Shown piece after piece: positions 16,450-26,138 of a DNA stretch of 64,000 bases. The notes below the pieces were generated by a model. That model searched no databases, was not told the origin of the DNA, and saw nothing but the letters and a program-made list of their open reading frames with translations. The DNA is from Burkholderiales bacterium UBA2647 (GTDB lineage: Bacteria > Pseudomonadota > Gammaproteobacteria > Burkholderiales > Burkholderiaceae_E): contig DENJ01000120.1 of NCBI GenBank assembly GCA_002359635.1, positions 26,462-90,461 on the forward strand, in the 5' to 3' direction. The position numbers were made by a program, and so were the translations under genes. How positions within the stretch are numbered: position 1 is the first letter of the stretch; each line of letters starts with the position of its first letter.

Positions 16450-17442
16450 ATGCTACACAATTCAGAGAGCTTGACGACAACAGCGGACTGTGCTGCGAAC
16501 TTGCTTCTGGACTTGGCTGCCGTCTGTTTGGAGGCCGGAAGCGCGATCGAGTCAGTGAAGACGGATGACCTCGGGGTCGAGTACAAACATGATCATTCAC
16601 CACTCACCAAAGCTGATCTTGCTGCAGAAAATGTGCTCGGTGAGTTTTTGCAACGTTATGGGATACCCATCGTATCTGAAGAGGCCACACCCGAACGATT
16701 AGATGCCAGGACCATGAGCCAACAAGCTTACTGGCTGGTTGATCCCTTGGATGGCACGCGAGAATTCATTGCCGGAAGACCTCACTACACCGTCAATCTC
16801 GCTTTGATTTACCACGATTACCCGCTTTTGGGTCTGGTCTATGCGCCGGCGCTTCGAGCGCTTTATCTTGGTTTCAACCTGGGGGATGCTGATGCGGGTT
16901 ACCAAGGTATCAAGCGACGCGCCTGGACGTATGAGGATCGATTGCCTCATGCCCATCAAGGCATCGACAAACTCGAAGCGTCTCGCCTGCAAGAGATCAA
17001 CACGAGACAGGGCGACGCCAAGCATTTGCATGCGCTTGTCAGCGCTTCGCATCTCGACGCCCGGACGGCGTCATGGGTGGAGAGGCATCCGGTGAGTCAG
17101 CGATCTGATGTCGGATCATCATTAAAGTTTTGCAAACTTGCTGAAGGTTTTGCTGATGTTTATCCGCGCTTCGCAGCCACGATGGAGTGGGACACAGCGG
17201 CGGGGCAAGCAGTCCTTGAAGCAGCTGGTGGGCTGGTGCTTGATGAACAAATGAAACGCTTCCGATATGGGAAGTCAGGCTGGCGCAACACGCCCTTCGT
17301 TGCCTGGGGCAATCCCTTGTTCGCGCCTGAGGGCTTCATAGAGCACAATCCCACTGGCAACCGCAACATTCAAACTGGCGACCTGGCCAAACATCGGCAG
17401 GTGCACGAGTTGATCGCAGGTCTCGCGAACAAGACGTCTTAA
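16450..17442 (+). CDS. cysQ: 3'(2'),5'-bisphosphate nucleotidase, CysQ-like inositol monophosphatase family
   Basis: A 330-residue member of the lithium-sensitive phosphatase family, expected to remove the 3' phosphate of PAP formed in sulfate assimilation. Metal-binding motifs are SEEAT, the WLVDPLDGTREFI box and WDTAAGQAVLEAAGG. The LTKADLAAE motif is also present. The recognisable family core ends near residue 287 (about 17311). The remaining 43 or so residues match no part of CysQ and run antisense through conserved rlmB sequence, giving a 168-bp tail-to-tail overlap. This suggests that an original stop was lost. Some relatives are true inositol monophosphatases, but the first motif arrangement favours CysQ. 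Confidence 0.85.
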   Translation: MLHNSESLTTTADCAANLLLDLAAVCLEAGSAIESVKTDDLGVEYKHDHSPLTKADLAAENVLGEFLQRYGIPIVSEEATPERLDARTMSQQAYWLVDPLDGTREFIAGRPHYTVNLALIYHDYPLLGLVYAPALRALYLGFNLGDADAGYQGIKRRAWTYEDRLPHAHQGIDKLEASRLQEINTRQGDAKHLHALVSASHLDARTASWVERHPVSQRSDVGSSLKFCKLAEGFADVYPRFAATMEWDTAAGQAVLEAAGGLVLDEQMKRFRYGKSGWRNTPFVAWGNPLFAPEGFIEHNPTGNRNIQTGDLAKHRQVHELIAGLANKTS

Positions 17443-18036
17443 GCCTTTGCCTTCAGCGCCGATTACAAAACCCGTAGCGCTTGGCCATGTTGCCTCCCAA
17501 AGCCCGGTCGAGGCTTCCTCTGCAAAGCCAAGTAACCACAGTCCTCTCTCTTGAAGCTCTTGCATGGTCCGAACCAGATTGGTCACCAGGATATAACTCA
17601 CCGATTCAGCCGCTCCGGAAGCGGTCTGAATCGCCGCATCGGTAAGCGGACAGGCGTGGTCCTTAGGCGCAATGACGGCGCGAATTCCGGCACCATCGGC
17701 GGCGCGCAAACAGGCGCCGAGATTTCTAGGATCGGTCACACCATCAAGCAACAATAAGCGCGGTAGTTTTTCACCTTCGACAAACAAATCTTCAACGCCA
17801 AGGCTTGGAAGCGTATCTGCGCAAATGGCCACAAGTCCTTGATGCCTTCTGCCGGGAGCAAGACGCTCAATGCGCTGACCATCAACGGGATGCAACTTGA
17901 CGCCTTGCCTTTTGGCAAGCTCAATGAGCTCGCGCATCCGCGGGTCGCGTCTGCTTTCGTCAACGTAGATGACCTCGATCAAATCTGCCTGGCGCTTTAG
18001 CCTGGCCAACACAGCATGAAAGCCCTGAAGTGTCAT
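17275..18036 (-). CDS. rlmB: 23S rRNA 2'-O-methyltransferase RlmB (Gm2251)
   Basis: A 253-residue SPOUT (TrmH-type) methyltransferase. It has the small N-terminal substrate-binding domain (residues 1-75) and the knotted catalytic domain, with LLDGVTDPRNLGACLR (motif 1, catalytic Arg), VIGAEGKGLR (motif 2) and SLNVAVASGIVLYEALRR (motif 3). It lies 98 nt after rnr on the same strand, as in many Proteobacteria. Its 3' end overlaps cysQ by 168 bp. All three motifs of RlmB are intact within the overlap, so rlmB appears to be the constrained partner there. Confidence 0.95.
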   Translation of the reverse strand: MTLQGFHAVLARLKRQADLIEVIYVDESRRDPRMRELIELAKRQGVKLHPVDGQRIERLAPGRRHQGLVAICADTLPSLGVEDLFVEGEKLPRLLLLDGVTDPRNLGACLRAADGAGIRAVIAPKDHACPLTDAAIQTASGAAESVSYILVTNLVRTMQELQERGLWLLGFAEEASTGLWEATWPSATGFVIGAEGKGLRRLVRETCDQLVHLPMFGQVASLNVAVASGIVLYEALRREQGIAPGNEGRVAPA

Positions 18037-18134
18037 ATCAAATCGCTCTAAGCATCGTCACAAGCTCAATAACCCAAGGCGTACCAGCGTCAACGCTGAC
18101 GCACCGCCATCAGCAGCCTTCCCGCTCAAGGTCA

Positions 18135-20372
18135 TCACTTGCTGTTTCGCTTACGGGCAGCATGCTTCGTACCTGCTTTTTTGCCCGCGCCTGCAGCGCC
18201 TGAGCGACTTGCTCTCGCTGCGGCAATCTTCGCTTTAAGGTCTCGTCGTTTGCTGAGTTGAGGTTTGATTCGACCATTCATCAGTGGATCGCCAGTAACT
18301 TGAACCGGCGACGTTTCGGCTCGAAAGGGCTCAGGACCTGGCTTTACTGTACCGTGACTTGATTTTGAACGAAATGGTTTCTCGATCAATCCAAATTCTA
18401 TCCGGCGCGCCTCAAGGTCGACGCGTAACACCTGAACCATTAACTCGTCGCCGAGTTTGAATCGCCGACCGGTTCGCTCGCCACGAAGCTCATGGCTCGG
18501 CTCGTTGTATTGAAAGTAATCACTGCCCAGTTCAGAAACATGGACCATACCCTCAACATAAAGCGCCTCGAGCGTGACAAAGAGCCCAAACGGCGCAACG
18601 CCGCTTACGCGCCCCCGAAAGCTCTCGCCCACATGAGTCCTCATAAACTGGCATTTAAGCCAGGCTTCCACGTCCCGAGAGGCTTCGTCAGCTCGCCGCT
18701 CAGCGACCGATGAGGATAGGCCCAGCGCTTCCCACCGCGGCAACTCCTCCCGACCCTTTGCGACAACCCAACGTTTGCGATGAATCAAGGCCTTAATCAC
18801 CCGGTGGACGAGCAAATCAGGGTAGCGTCGAATCGGCGAGGTGAAGTGGGTATAGGCCTCGTAGGCTAAACCGAAATGCCCGGCCGCATGAGGGCTGTAA
18901 ATGGCTTGCTGCATGGAGCGCAAGACCATGGTTTGCAAGGGTTGCACATCGGGGCGACTACGAATCTGCTGGAGGAGCTTTGCATAGTCAGCAGGTTGAG
19001 GCTTTTCGCCACCCTCGAGTTGCAGACCGGCCATCGCAAGATAGGCTCTGAGCTTCGTAAGACGCTCAGCGCTCGGGCCTTCGTGGACCCTGTAAAGCCC
19101 CGGATGTTCGCTACGGATCAGAAAGTCGGCAGCGCAAAGATTTGCAGCCAGCATGCATTCTTCAATAATCCGGTGTGCCTCATTGCGGATCCGCGGTTCG
19201 ATGCGCTCAATGCGACCATACTCATCCATGAGCATTCTGGTCTCGGTGCTTTCGAAATCAATAGCGCCACGACGCTGCCTCGCCGCCGCGAGAACGGCAT
19301 AAAGTCTTTGCAGGTTCTCAAAAACGGGTAGTAATTTGCTGAATTTTTTTCGCGCAAGCGGATTTTGGTGCGAAAGAACGCCCCAAACTTCGTCATAAGT
19401 ACATCGTGCCGCCGAATGCATCACCGCTTCATAAAACTGGTAGGCAAGCACTGACCCCTGACTGGAAATAACCATATCGCATACCAACACCAGTCGATCC
19501 ACAGCGGGATTCAGCGAACATAGTCCGTTTGATATAGCCTCCGGGAGCATCGGTATGACCCGGCGCGGAAAGTAGACCGAAGTGCCCCGCGCCGCAGCAT
19601 CCTGATCGAGCGCCGAGCCAGCTTTGACATAGTGAGACACATCAGCGATTGCAACCAATAATCGAAAACTATGGGTCTGTTCGTCGGGTAGACAATAGAC
19701 AGCATCGTCGAAGTCCCGAGCATCATCGCCATCGATGGTGATCAGCGGTAGGTCACGCAAATCGACGCGTTGCTTGATCTCACTGGCTTTTGGAAGTGCG
19801 GGAAGCTTGCGGAGCTCTTGTAAAGCAGCAACGGAAAACGAAACCGGTACATCAAACTTGCGAACTGCAATTTCGATTTCCATGCCGGGATCGTCGATTT
19901 CGCCCAGTACCTCACAAATCCGTCCCATGGCCTGACTGTGGCCTGAGGGCGGCACTGTAATTTCAACCACCACGACCTGTCCCGCTTTGGCAAGACCCAG
20001 ATCACCCGGTGCAACCAAGATATCGTGCTTGATCCTGTGGTCCTCAGGCACAACCCACGAGATACCGCGCTCCTGGATCATTCGGCCCACCAGCTGCTGT
20101 CTTGCGCGCGTGATGACCTCAAGAATCACCGCTTGCCGTCTGCCCCGATGGTCGAGGCCCGAAGGCTTCGCCAGCACCGTGTCACCATCCATCACCGATT
20201 GCATTTCACGCGCAGATAAGAATAAGTCCGCTGAGCCGTCATCAGGAATGAGAAAACCAAAGCCATCGCGATGGCCTTGCACGCGACCTCGAATGCCAGA
20301 GCGCCGCTCCGCGGCATCGAGTTTGCTCTGCCCTGTCGGTTTTAGTGTCGTAATGGAAGCAGATTTTGACAA
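18135..20372 (-). CDS. rnr: Ribonuclease R
   Basis: A 745-residue 3'-5' exoribonuclease of the RNB family. Cold-shock-like domains come first (GIRGRVQGHRDGFGFL from about residue 26), then the RNB catalytic domain with ITIDGDDARDFDDAVY carrying the four Asp, then an S1 domain (VGESFRGRVSGVAPFGLFV) and a basic Lys/Arg-rich tail typical of RNase R. The only reasonable start is TTG at 20372, behind GAGAG. No ATG exists before the first cold-shock domain. It degrades structured RNA and takes part in trans-translation and rRNA quality control. The likely tRNA-Leu promoter on the other strand overlaps its first codons. Confidence 0.95.
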   Translation of the reverse strand: MSKSASITTLKPTGQSKLDAAERRSGIRGRVQGHRDGFGFLIPDDGSADLFLSAREMQSVMDGDTVLAKPSGLDHRGRRQAVILEVITRARQQLVGRMIQERGISWVVPEDHRIKHDILVAPGDLGLAKAGQVVVVEITVPPSGHSQAMGRICEVLGEIDDPGMEIEIAVRKFDVPVSFSVAALQELRKLPALPKASEIKQRVDLRDLPLITIDGDDARDFDDAVYCLPDEQTHSFRLLVAIADVSHYVKAGSALDQDAAARGTSVYFPRRVIPMLPEAISNGLCSLNPAVDRLVLVCDMVISSQGSVLAYQFYEAVMHSAARCTYDEVWGVLSHQNPLARKKFSKLLPVFENLQRLYAVLAAARQRRGAIDFESTETRMLMDEYGRIERIEPRIRNEAHRIIEECMLAANLCAADFLIRSEHPGLYRVHEGPSAERLTKLRAYLAMAGLQLEGGEKPQPADYAKLLQQIRSRPDVQPLQTMVLRSMQQAIYSPHAAGHFGLAYEAYTHFTSPIRRYPDLLVHRVIKALIHRKRWVVAKGREELPRWEALGLSSSVAERRADEASRDVEAWLKCQFMRTHVGESFRGRVSGVAPFGLFVTLEALYVEGMVHVSELGSDYFQYNEPSHELRGERTGRRFKLGDELMVQVLRVDLEARRIEFGLIEKPFRSKSSHGTVKPGPEPFRAETSPVQVTGDPLMNGRIKPQLSKRRDLKAKIAAARASRSGAAGAGKKAGTKHAARKRNSK

Positions 20373-20393
20373 AACATCTCTCAGGTTTACACT
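20366..20393 (+). promoter_or_regulatory. Probable sigma70 promoter of tRNA-Leu
   Basis: A perfect TTGACA (20366-20371) stands 16 bp before TACACT (20388-20393). The mature tRNA begins 44 nt further on, so a short 5' leader would be trimmed. The -35 overlaps the rnr start codon on the other strand. Confidence 0.5.
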
Positions 20394-20436
20394 TCGGGTT
20401 TCGTTTGAACCTGCGTCTCATACAGGATCAAATGCG

Positions 20437-20523
20437 GCCCAGATGGCGGAATTGGTAGACGCACTAGGTTCAGGTCCTAGCGGTGGCAACACTGTGGAGG
20501 TTCGAGTCCTCTTCTGGGCACCA
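20437..20523 (+). tRNA. tRNA-Leu (anticodon CAG)
   Basis: An 87-nt class II tRNA with a long variable arm and encoded CCA. Acceptor arms GCCCAGA/TCTGGGC pair, the anticodon stem CTAGG/CCTAG encloses TTCAGGT, and the T arm carries GGTTCGAGTCC. It sits between the divergent rnr and the convergent phosphoribosyltransferase. Confidence 0.97.
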
Positions 20524-20531
20524 TGTCATGC

Positions 20532-20561
20532 CGGGGCAGCGCAAACCCCGAGCTTTGTTTT
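20532..20561 (+). terminator. Probable rho-independent terminator after tRNA-Leu
   Basis: A CGGGG/CCCCG stem (20532-20536 with 20546-20550) around a 9-nt loop is followed by AGCTTTGTTTT. The stem is short, so this is a moderate call. It ends at the stop codon of the convergent phosphoribosyltransferase gene. Confidence 0.5.
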
Positions 20562-21073
20562 CAATGGACATGAAGGCGCGGACCTAAATCTGCAGGTTCC
20601 ATGTTGTCATACAGCTCAAAGGGCTGAACAATCCACGGATTGTCTGCAAGATACTCACAGTAGTAATCGGGTATAGCAACCGAACAGGCCTTGCGCCAAA
20701 TGACCGCTGAGCGCAATTCACGCACCTGCGGGTAACGGCGGCGAATCTCCGGAATACCTTCAACAAGGGTTGCGCCTGAATCGACCAAGTCGTCAACCAG
20801 GAGCCAGCGTGAACCAGGAAGTGGCATCGCGCTACTCAGGTGTTCAGCAATCTGCAACCTGCTTTGTTTGGTACCACTGTCTTCACGGTATGAACTGGTG
20901 AACAAGACACCCAGCGGCTTATCGAAAATCCGCGACAAGACATCACCAACCCGCATACCGCCGCGCGCCAGGCAGACGATGGCTTGGAAATCCCATGCTG
21001 AGGCGTAAACCTGCGACGCGAGCTGCTCGATCAGGCGATGGTATTGCTCCCAGGTGATATGCAGCTTTTTCAT
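20561..21073 (-). CDS. Purine phosphoribosyltransferase (hypoxanthine/xanthine-guanine type)
   Basis: A 170-residue type I phosphoribosyltransferase. The PRPP-binding loop is LLVDDLVDSGATL (residues 90-102) and the N-terminal CLARGGMRVGDVLSR supplies the pyrophosphate loop. It resembles xanthine-guanine or hypoxanthine enzymes, and the base cannot be fixed from sequence. It is 36 nt downstream of purA, so purine salvage and AMP synthesis are encoded together. The gene follows purA in many Burkholderiales. Confidence 0.85.
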   Translation of the reverse strand: MKKLHITWEQYHRLIEQLASQVYASAWDFQAIVCLARGGMRVGDVLSRIFDKPLGVLFTSSYREDSGTKQSRLQIAEHLSSAMPLPGSRWLLVDDLVDSGATLVEGIPEIRRRYPQVRELRSAVIWRKACSVAIPDYYCEYLADNPWIVQPFELYDNMEPADLGPRLHVH

Positions 21074-21109
21074 CGTGTCGGGGTCCTCAAGGCAAATTCA
21101 AGGCACAAA

Positions 21110-22486
<1,377 letters not shown>

Positions 22487-22493
22487 CTACAGC

Positions 22494-23672
22494 TCACAAA
22501 GCGCTTACCTGCCAGTTTCCATCGCTAAAGACGAGGCTGCGGTCACACTCAAACGCTTCTTGCTCATCCTCATGACCCGGCATGACTTGAACGACAATCT
22601 CCCCAGCAGCACGCAGGGCCTTGACCGCAGCGCGAAGCGCGGGATCGTCGCGCCAGGGCGCTTTAATCGCCAGCGAGAGCGATGGCTCGGGGGCGAGCGA
22701 TGCAAGCTCTCGCAACTCAAGCGAAAAACCGGTTGCGGCCCGTGAGCGACCAAAGCTTGCGCCCACATTGTCGTAGCGTCCACCGCGCGCCACGGCAACC
22801 GGATGCTGATCAATGTAAGCGCTGAAACTGATACCGGTGTGATACTGCCAGCCGCGCATGTCGCCGAAGTCGACTGAAAGATTGAGCTGCGGGTAGTCAC
22901 GCCAGAACTGCGCGCTCGCAATGTTTCGCAGACCGTCCAAAACCTCATGCACCAGCGGGTGCTCGGGCAACAGTTCGGCAGCCCGGCGCAAAAGCGCGTC
23001 ATCTGTTGCCGAAAGTTCACCATACAACATACTGATTTCACACAAATTATCAGCTAGACTTCGGTCGATACACCCGAGTTGCGAACGCAGCTGCGGCAGG
23101 TTTTTCGACAAAACCAAATCATGGATCAAATCTTGAATTGACGGATCTAAACCCTTGATTTCGCAAATTGTTTTCACAATACCTGCAGGGCAGAGATCGA
23201 GCTGTAAGCGATGTGAGCCCGCCAGCATGATCGCCTGGACCATCAGCTCCATCACCTCAAGATCGGCCTCCAGACCACGGTGGCCATAGATCTCGCAACC
23301 GGCCTGAAGCGGCTCACGTGATCCACTTAAGGACTCCTGCCGGCTATGTAGCACAGAGCCGGTATAACAAAGACGCACCACCTGATTTCGATTAAGGCGA
23401 TGGGCATCAATGCGGGCAACTTGGGGCGTGATATCGGCTCGGACCGCCAGGGTTCTGCCCGAGAGCAGGTCAACCGTCTGAAACATCTGTTTTGCGAGAT
23501 CTTTCCCAGACCCTACAAGCAGAGCATCTAAGTACTCAATAAGCGGAGGGGAGACGAGCTCGTAGCCATAGACTCTGAACAAATCAAGCAAGCGCCGTCG
23601 CAAGTCCTCGATACGGCGGGCCTCGGTGGGCAGTACGTCAGAAATTCCTTCGGGGAGCAGCCAGCGGGGCAT
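22494..23672 (-). CDS. hisZ: ATP phosphoribosyltransferase regulatory subunit HisZ
   Basis: A 392-residue catalytically inactive relative of histidyl-tRNA synthetase. It binds the short HisG to form the active first enzyme of histidine synthesis. Class II synthetase traces are LLPEGISDVLP, VSPPLIEYLDALL and VRADITPQVARIDA. The C-terminal anticodon-binding domain of HisS is absent, as expected. The start at 23672 (MPRWLLPEG) is favoured, because a longer frame from 23759 runs back through the DUF2065 gene. Its presence predicts a short-form hisG elsewhere. Placement between hflC-DUF2065 and purA is characteristic of Betaproteobacteria. Confidence 0.95.
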   Translation of the reverse strand: MPRWLLPEGISDVLPTEARRIEDLRRRLLDLFRVYGYELVSPPLIEYLDALLVGSGKDLAKQMFQTVDLLSGRTLAVRADITPQVARIDAHRLNRNQVVRLCYTGSVLHSRQESLSGSREPLQAGCEIYGHRGLEADLEVMELMVQAIMLAGSHRLQLDLCPAGIVKTICEIKGLDPSIQDLIHDLVLSKNLPQLRSQLGCIDRSLADNLCEISMLYGELSATDDALLRRAAELLPEHPLVHEVLDGLRNIASAQFWRDYPQLNLSVDFGDMRGWQYHTGISFSAYIDQHPVAVARGGRYDNVGASFGRSRAATGFSLELRELASLAPEPSLSLAIKAPWRDDPALRAAVKALRAAGEIVVQVMPGHEDEQEAFECDRSLVFSDGNWQVSAL

Positions 23673-23712
23673 GGTCGGATGGGCGAAATGAAAGCGAAAG
23701 TTTAGCGAAGAT

Positions 23713-23892
23713 TTAAAGCCATAAGAGCCCGGTACCCACCGCAAGCGCCAGCAAGGCAAATTGCCTGATGCGTTGAACGTCGATGTCGCCTAGCTTTTGC
23801 ATGGTTTCCCGCCAGCGCTCGGGTGCAACAAAGGGCAGAAAACCTTCAAAAATAAGCGCCAAACCAAGCGCCTTCAACCAAATCTCGGGCAT
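23713..23892 (-). CDS. Small DUF2065 inner-membrane protein
   Basis: A 59-residue protein beginning MPEIWLKALGLALIFEGFLP and ending in TGLLWL. Two hydrophobic segments (about residues 4-23 and 44-59) flank a polar loop with PERWRETMQKLGD, the DUF2065 pattern. It begins 4 nt after the hflC stop and lies 40 nt before hisZ, so it is probably co-translated with hflKC. Its function is unknown. The constant association with hflKC suggests a link to the FtsH-regulating complex. Confidence 0.9.
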   Translation of the reverse strand: MPEIWLKALGLALIFEGFLPFVAPERWRETMQKLGDIDVQRIRQFALLALAVGTGLLWL

Positions 23893-23896
23893 GCCC

Positions 23897-24796
23897 TCAA
23901 CGCGCTGCGGGTGTTGCCCGCAATGCCCCGCTATTTGGCGCCTTGAAATACTTGAAGAAGTCGGAACTTGGATCGAGCACCATCACATCACGCTTGGCCT
24001 GGAAGGTTTCGCGATACGCCTGCAAACTTCGGTAAAAAGCCGCGAAATCCGGATTTTGTCCATAGGATTCCGCATAAAGCGCAGAGGCCTTTGCATCGCC
24101 CTGCCCCTTCAGTCGTTGCGCGTCGCGATAAGCCTCCGCAAGAATCACATCGCGCTGCCTTTCGGCATCCGCTCGTATTTTTTCTGATTCGGCGCCGCCA
24201 GTCGCCCGACGTTCGTTAGCAACACGTTTGCGTTCTGATTGCATACGCTCAAAGACCCGATCGGCCACCTCAGGAGCAAAATCTACCCGCTTTAAACGCA
24301 CATCCACAATCTCTGCACCGATTTCCTTCGCGGCTTCATTGAGCTTATTGCGGAGTTCTTCGACAATTTTCTCGCGCTCGCCTGAGATCAGTTCAGCCAC
24401 GGTGATCTTGGAAATTTCGATATTCATCCCATCCCGAAGACTTCTCAGCAATCGGTCCGCAGCTACCGCCTGGCTGCCACTAACCGATCGTATGAACGCC
24501 TTGACGTCAACAATGCGCCATTTCACGTAGGAGTCGACCTGAAGATTAAGTTTTTCCGACGTGATGAAGCGATCGGTATCGGGGGTATCAATCGTGAGGA
24601 TGCGTTTGTCGAAATAAGTCACGTTTTGAAACGGGGGCGGCAGCTTAAAATGTAAGCCAGGGGATTCAATCACCCGTTTGATTTCTCCAAGCGCATAAAC
24701 CACCGCATATTGTCGCTGGTCAACCACAAACAGCGATGAAAGCGCAAGCAAGCCGAGAAGCGGCATGCCAAGTGCAAAAACCATCAGCCGACTCAT
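23897..24796 (-). CDS. hflC: FtsH protease modulator HflC
   Basis: A 299-residue SPFH (prohibitin-like) protein with an N-terminal membrane anchor (about residues 5-25), VVDQRQYAVVYALGEIKRV opening the SPFH domain and a coiled-coil region rich in Arg/Glu/Ala (about 190-250). With HflK it forms the large periplasmic assembly around FtsH. The ATG overlaps the hflK stop by 4 nt. The C-terminal PSSDFFKYFKAP motif is standard for HflC. Confidence 0.95.
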   Translation of the reverse strand: MSRLMVFALGMPLLGLLALSSLFVVDQRQYAVVYALGEIKRVIESPGLHFKLPPPFQNVTYFDKRILTIDTPDTDRFITSEKLNLQVDSYVKWRIVDVKAFIRSVSGSQAVAADRLLRSLRDGMNIEISKITVAELISGEREKIVEELRNKLNEAAKEIGAEIVDVRLKRVDFAPEVADRVFERMQSERKRVANERRATGGAESEKIRADAERQRDVILAEAYRDAQRLKGQGDAKASALYAESYGQNPDFAAFYRSLQAYRETFQAKRDVMVLDPSSDFFKYFKAPNSGALRATPAAR

Positions 24797-26127
24797 CGCC
24801 CTGACTCCCTCTCTCTGGTTCTTGCCGCAGCGCGCCCCCTGCCCTCATCAGGAGCAGCGCGCGGAACCGCAGGGACCGCGGGTTGGGGCGCGAGTTCCCC
24901 GTTGGCCGTCCGCGACGTTCCACTGCCTTGTTCGCCGCTGCTTTGCTGGATCAACTTATCAAGCGGCAGATAGAGCAAATTACCCCCTGCCTTACTGTCA
25001 ACAAAGACTTTGGCATTGTTCGAAAACACCTGTTGCATGACTTCGAGATACATGCGGTCACGCGTGACCTGCGGCGCCTTCGCATATTCCGTCAGCACCT
25101 GCTTGAATCGGTTTGCATCACCCTCTGCTGTCGCAATCGTGGATTGTCGATAGCCCTCTGCTTCCTGCATCAAACGAGCAGCTGCACCGCGTGCCTTCGG
25201 GATCACATCGTTGGCATAGGCCATACCTTCGTTGATCAAACGTTCTCGGTCCTGCGCGGCTTTGTTGGCATCTTCAAAGGCTGCCTGAACCTGTTCAGGC
25301 GGTTGGGCCTGCTGCACATTCAAATCAACAACCGTAATGCCTACTTTATAACGATTTAAAATGTTTTGCGTTTGCTGGCGGGCGGCCTTTGCAACAGCCT
25401 CTTTCTCTTCGTAAAGCACCTGATCGATGGTTTTGGTGCCGACCACTTCCCGGGTTGCGGTTTCGGCTGCTTGGCGAATCAGATTGTCGGGTCCGCCACT
25501 TAATTGATTGTTAAACAAATAAGAGCGCGCATCACTGATTCGATACTGCACCGCAATTTGAAGGTCCACAATGCTCTGATCCTGCGAGAGCATCAATGCC
25601 TCTTTAAGCACTTTGTTTTTAACATTGCCCCGATAACCCACCTCAGCCTGCCTCAGCTGCTGGGTGTTGACAAGCTCCGCTTGCTGCAAAGGATAGGGTA
25701 ATCGCCAGGACAGCCCTGGACTCTCATTCAGTTGCCGAAACTCGCCAAACTGCAAAATTGCGGCAACATGCCCTTCCGGAAGAATGTAAATGCCGCTTCC
25801 CATCCACAGCGCAAGCAGCACGGCGGCAATGGCCGCGATACCACCCTTACCGAAGGACGGCGTCGGCATGCTTGGCCCGCTTTGTGAGGGGCCCCGCGGG
25901 CCCCCTCGGCCGCCGCGGAACACCTGATTGAGCTTGCGGTTGAAATCGCGCCAAAGCTCATCTAAGTCAGGTGGGGCATCCGGGCGGCGATTACGGCGGT
26001 CATCACGACTCGGGCCGTCACGGTCGTTTGGGCTTGGCTGATTCGATCCCTGATTCGATCCCTGGGAGCCGCTTCGACCCCAACCTGGATCATTAAGCGA
26101 AAAAAAGCGTCGCAAGAAAGCCCTCAT
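24793..26127 (-). CDS. hflK: FtsH protease modulator HflK
   Basis: A 444-residue partner of HflC. The N-terminus is cytoplasmic and low in complexity (Gly/Asn/Ser/Arg/Asp repeats, including GSNQGSNQ), with the usual PPDLDELWRDFNRKLN HflK box. One membrane helix follows at about residues 98-116, then the SPFH domain starting YILPEGHVAAILQFGEF, and a Gly/Pro/Ala-rich tail. The ATG at 26127 is 11 nt after the hflX stop. The gene order hfq-hflX-hflK-hflC matches enteric and betaproteobacterial genomes. Confidence 0.95.
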   Translation of the reverse strand: MRAFLRRFFSLNDPGWGRSGSQGSNQGSNQPSPNDRDGPSRDDRRNRRPDAPPDLDELWRDFNRKLNQVFRGGRGGPRGPSQSGPSMPTPSFGKGGIAAIAAVLLALWMGSGIYILPEGHVAAILQFGEFRQLNESPGLSWRLPYPLQQAELVNTQQLRQAEVGYRGNVKNKVLKEALMLSQDQSIVDLQIAVQYRISDARSYLFNNQLSGGPDNLIRQAAETATREVVGTKTIDQVLYEEKEAVAKAARQQTQNILNRYKVGITVVDLNVQQAQPPEQVQAAFEDANKAAQDRERLINEGMAYANDVIPKARGAAARLMQEAEGYRQSTIATAEGDANRFKQVLTEYAKAPQVTRDRMYLEVMQQVFSNNAKVFVDSKAGGNLLYLPLDKLIQQSSGEQGSGTSRTANGELAPQPAVPAVPRAAPDEGRGRAAARTRERESGR

Positions 26128-26138
26128 CTGTATTAAGC

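Noticed and set aside
19987..20676. Plus-strand 229-residue frame containing MAELVDALGSG
   Set aside because: This is the translation of tRNA-Leu plus antisense rnr. The real features are the tRNA and the flanking genes.
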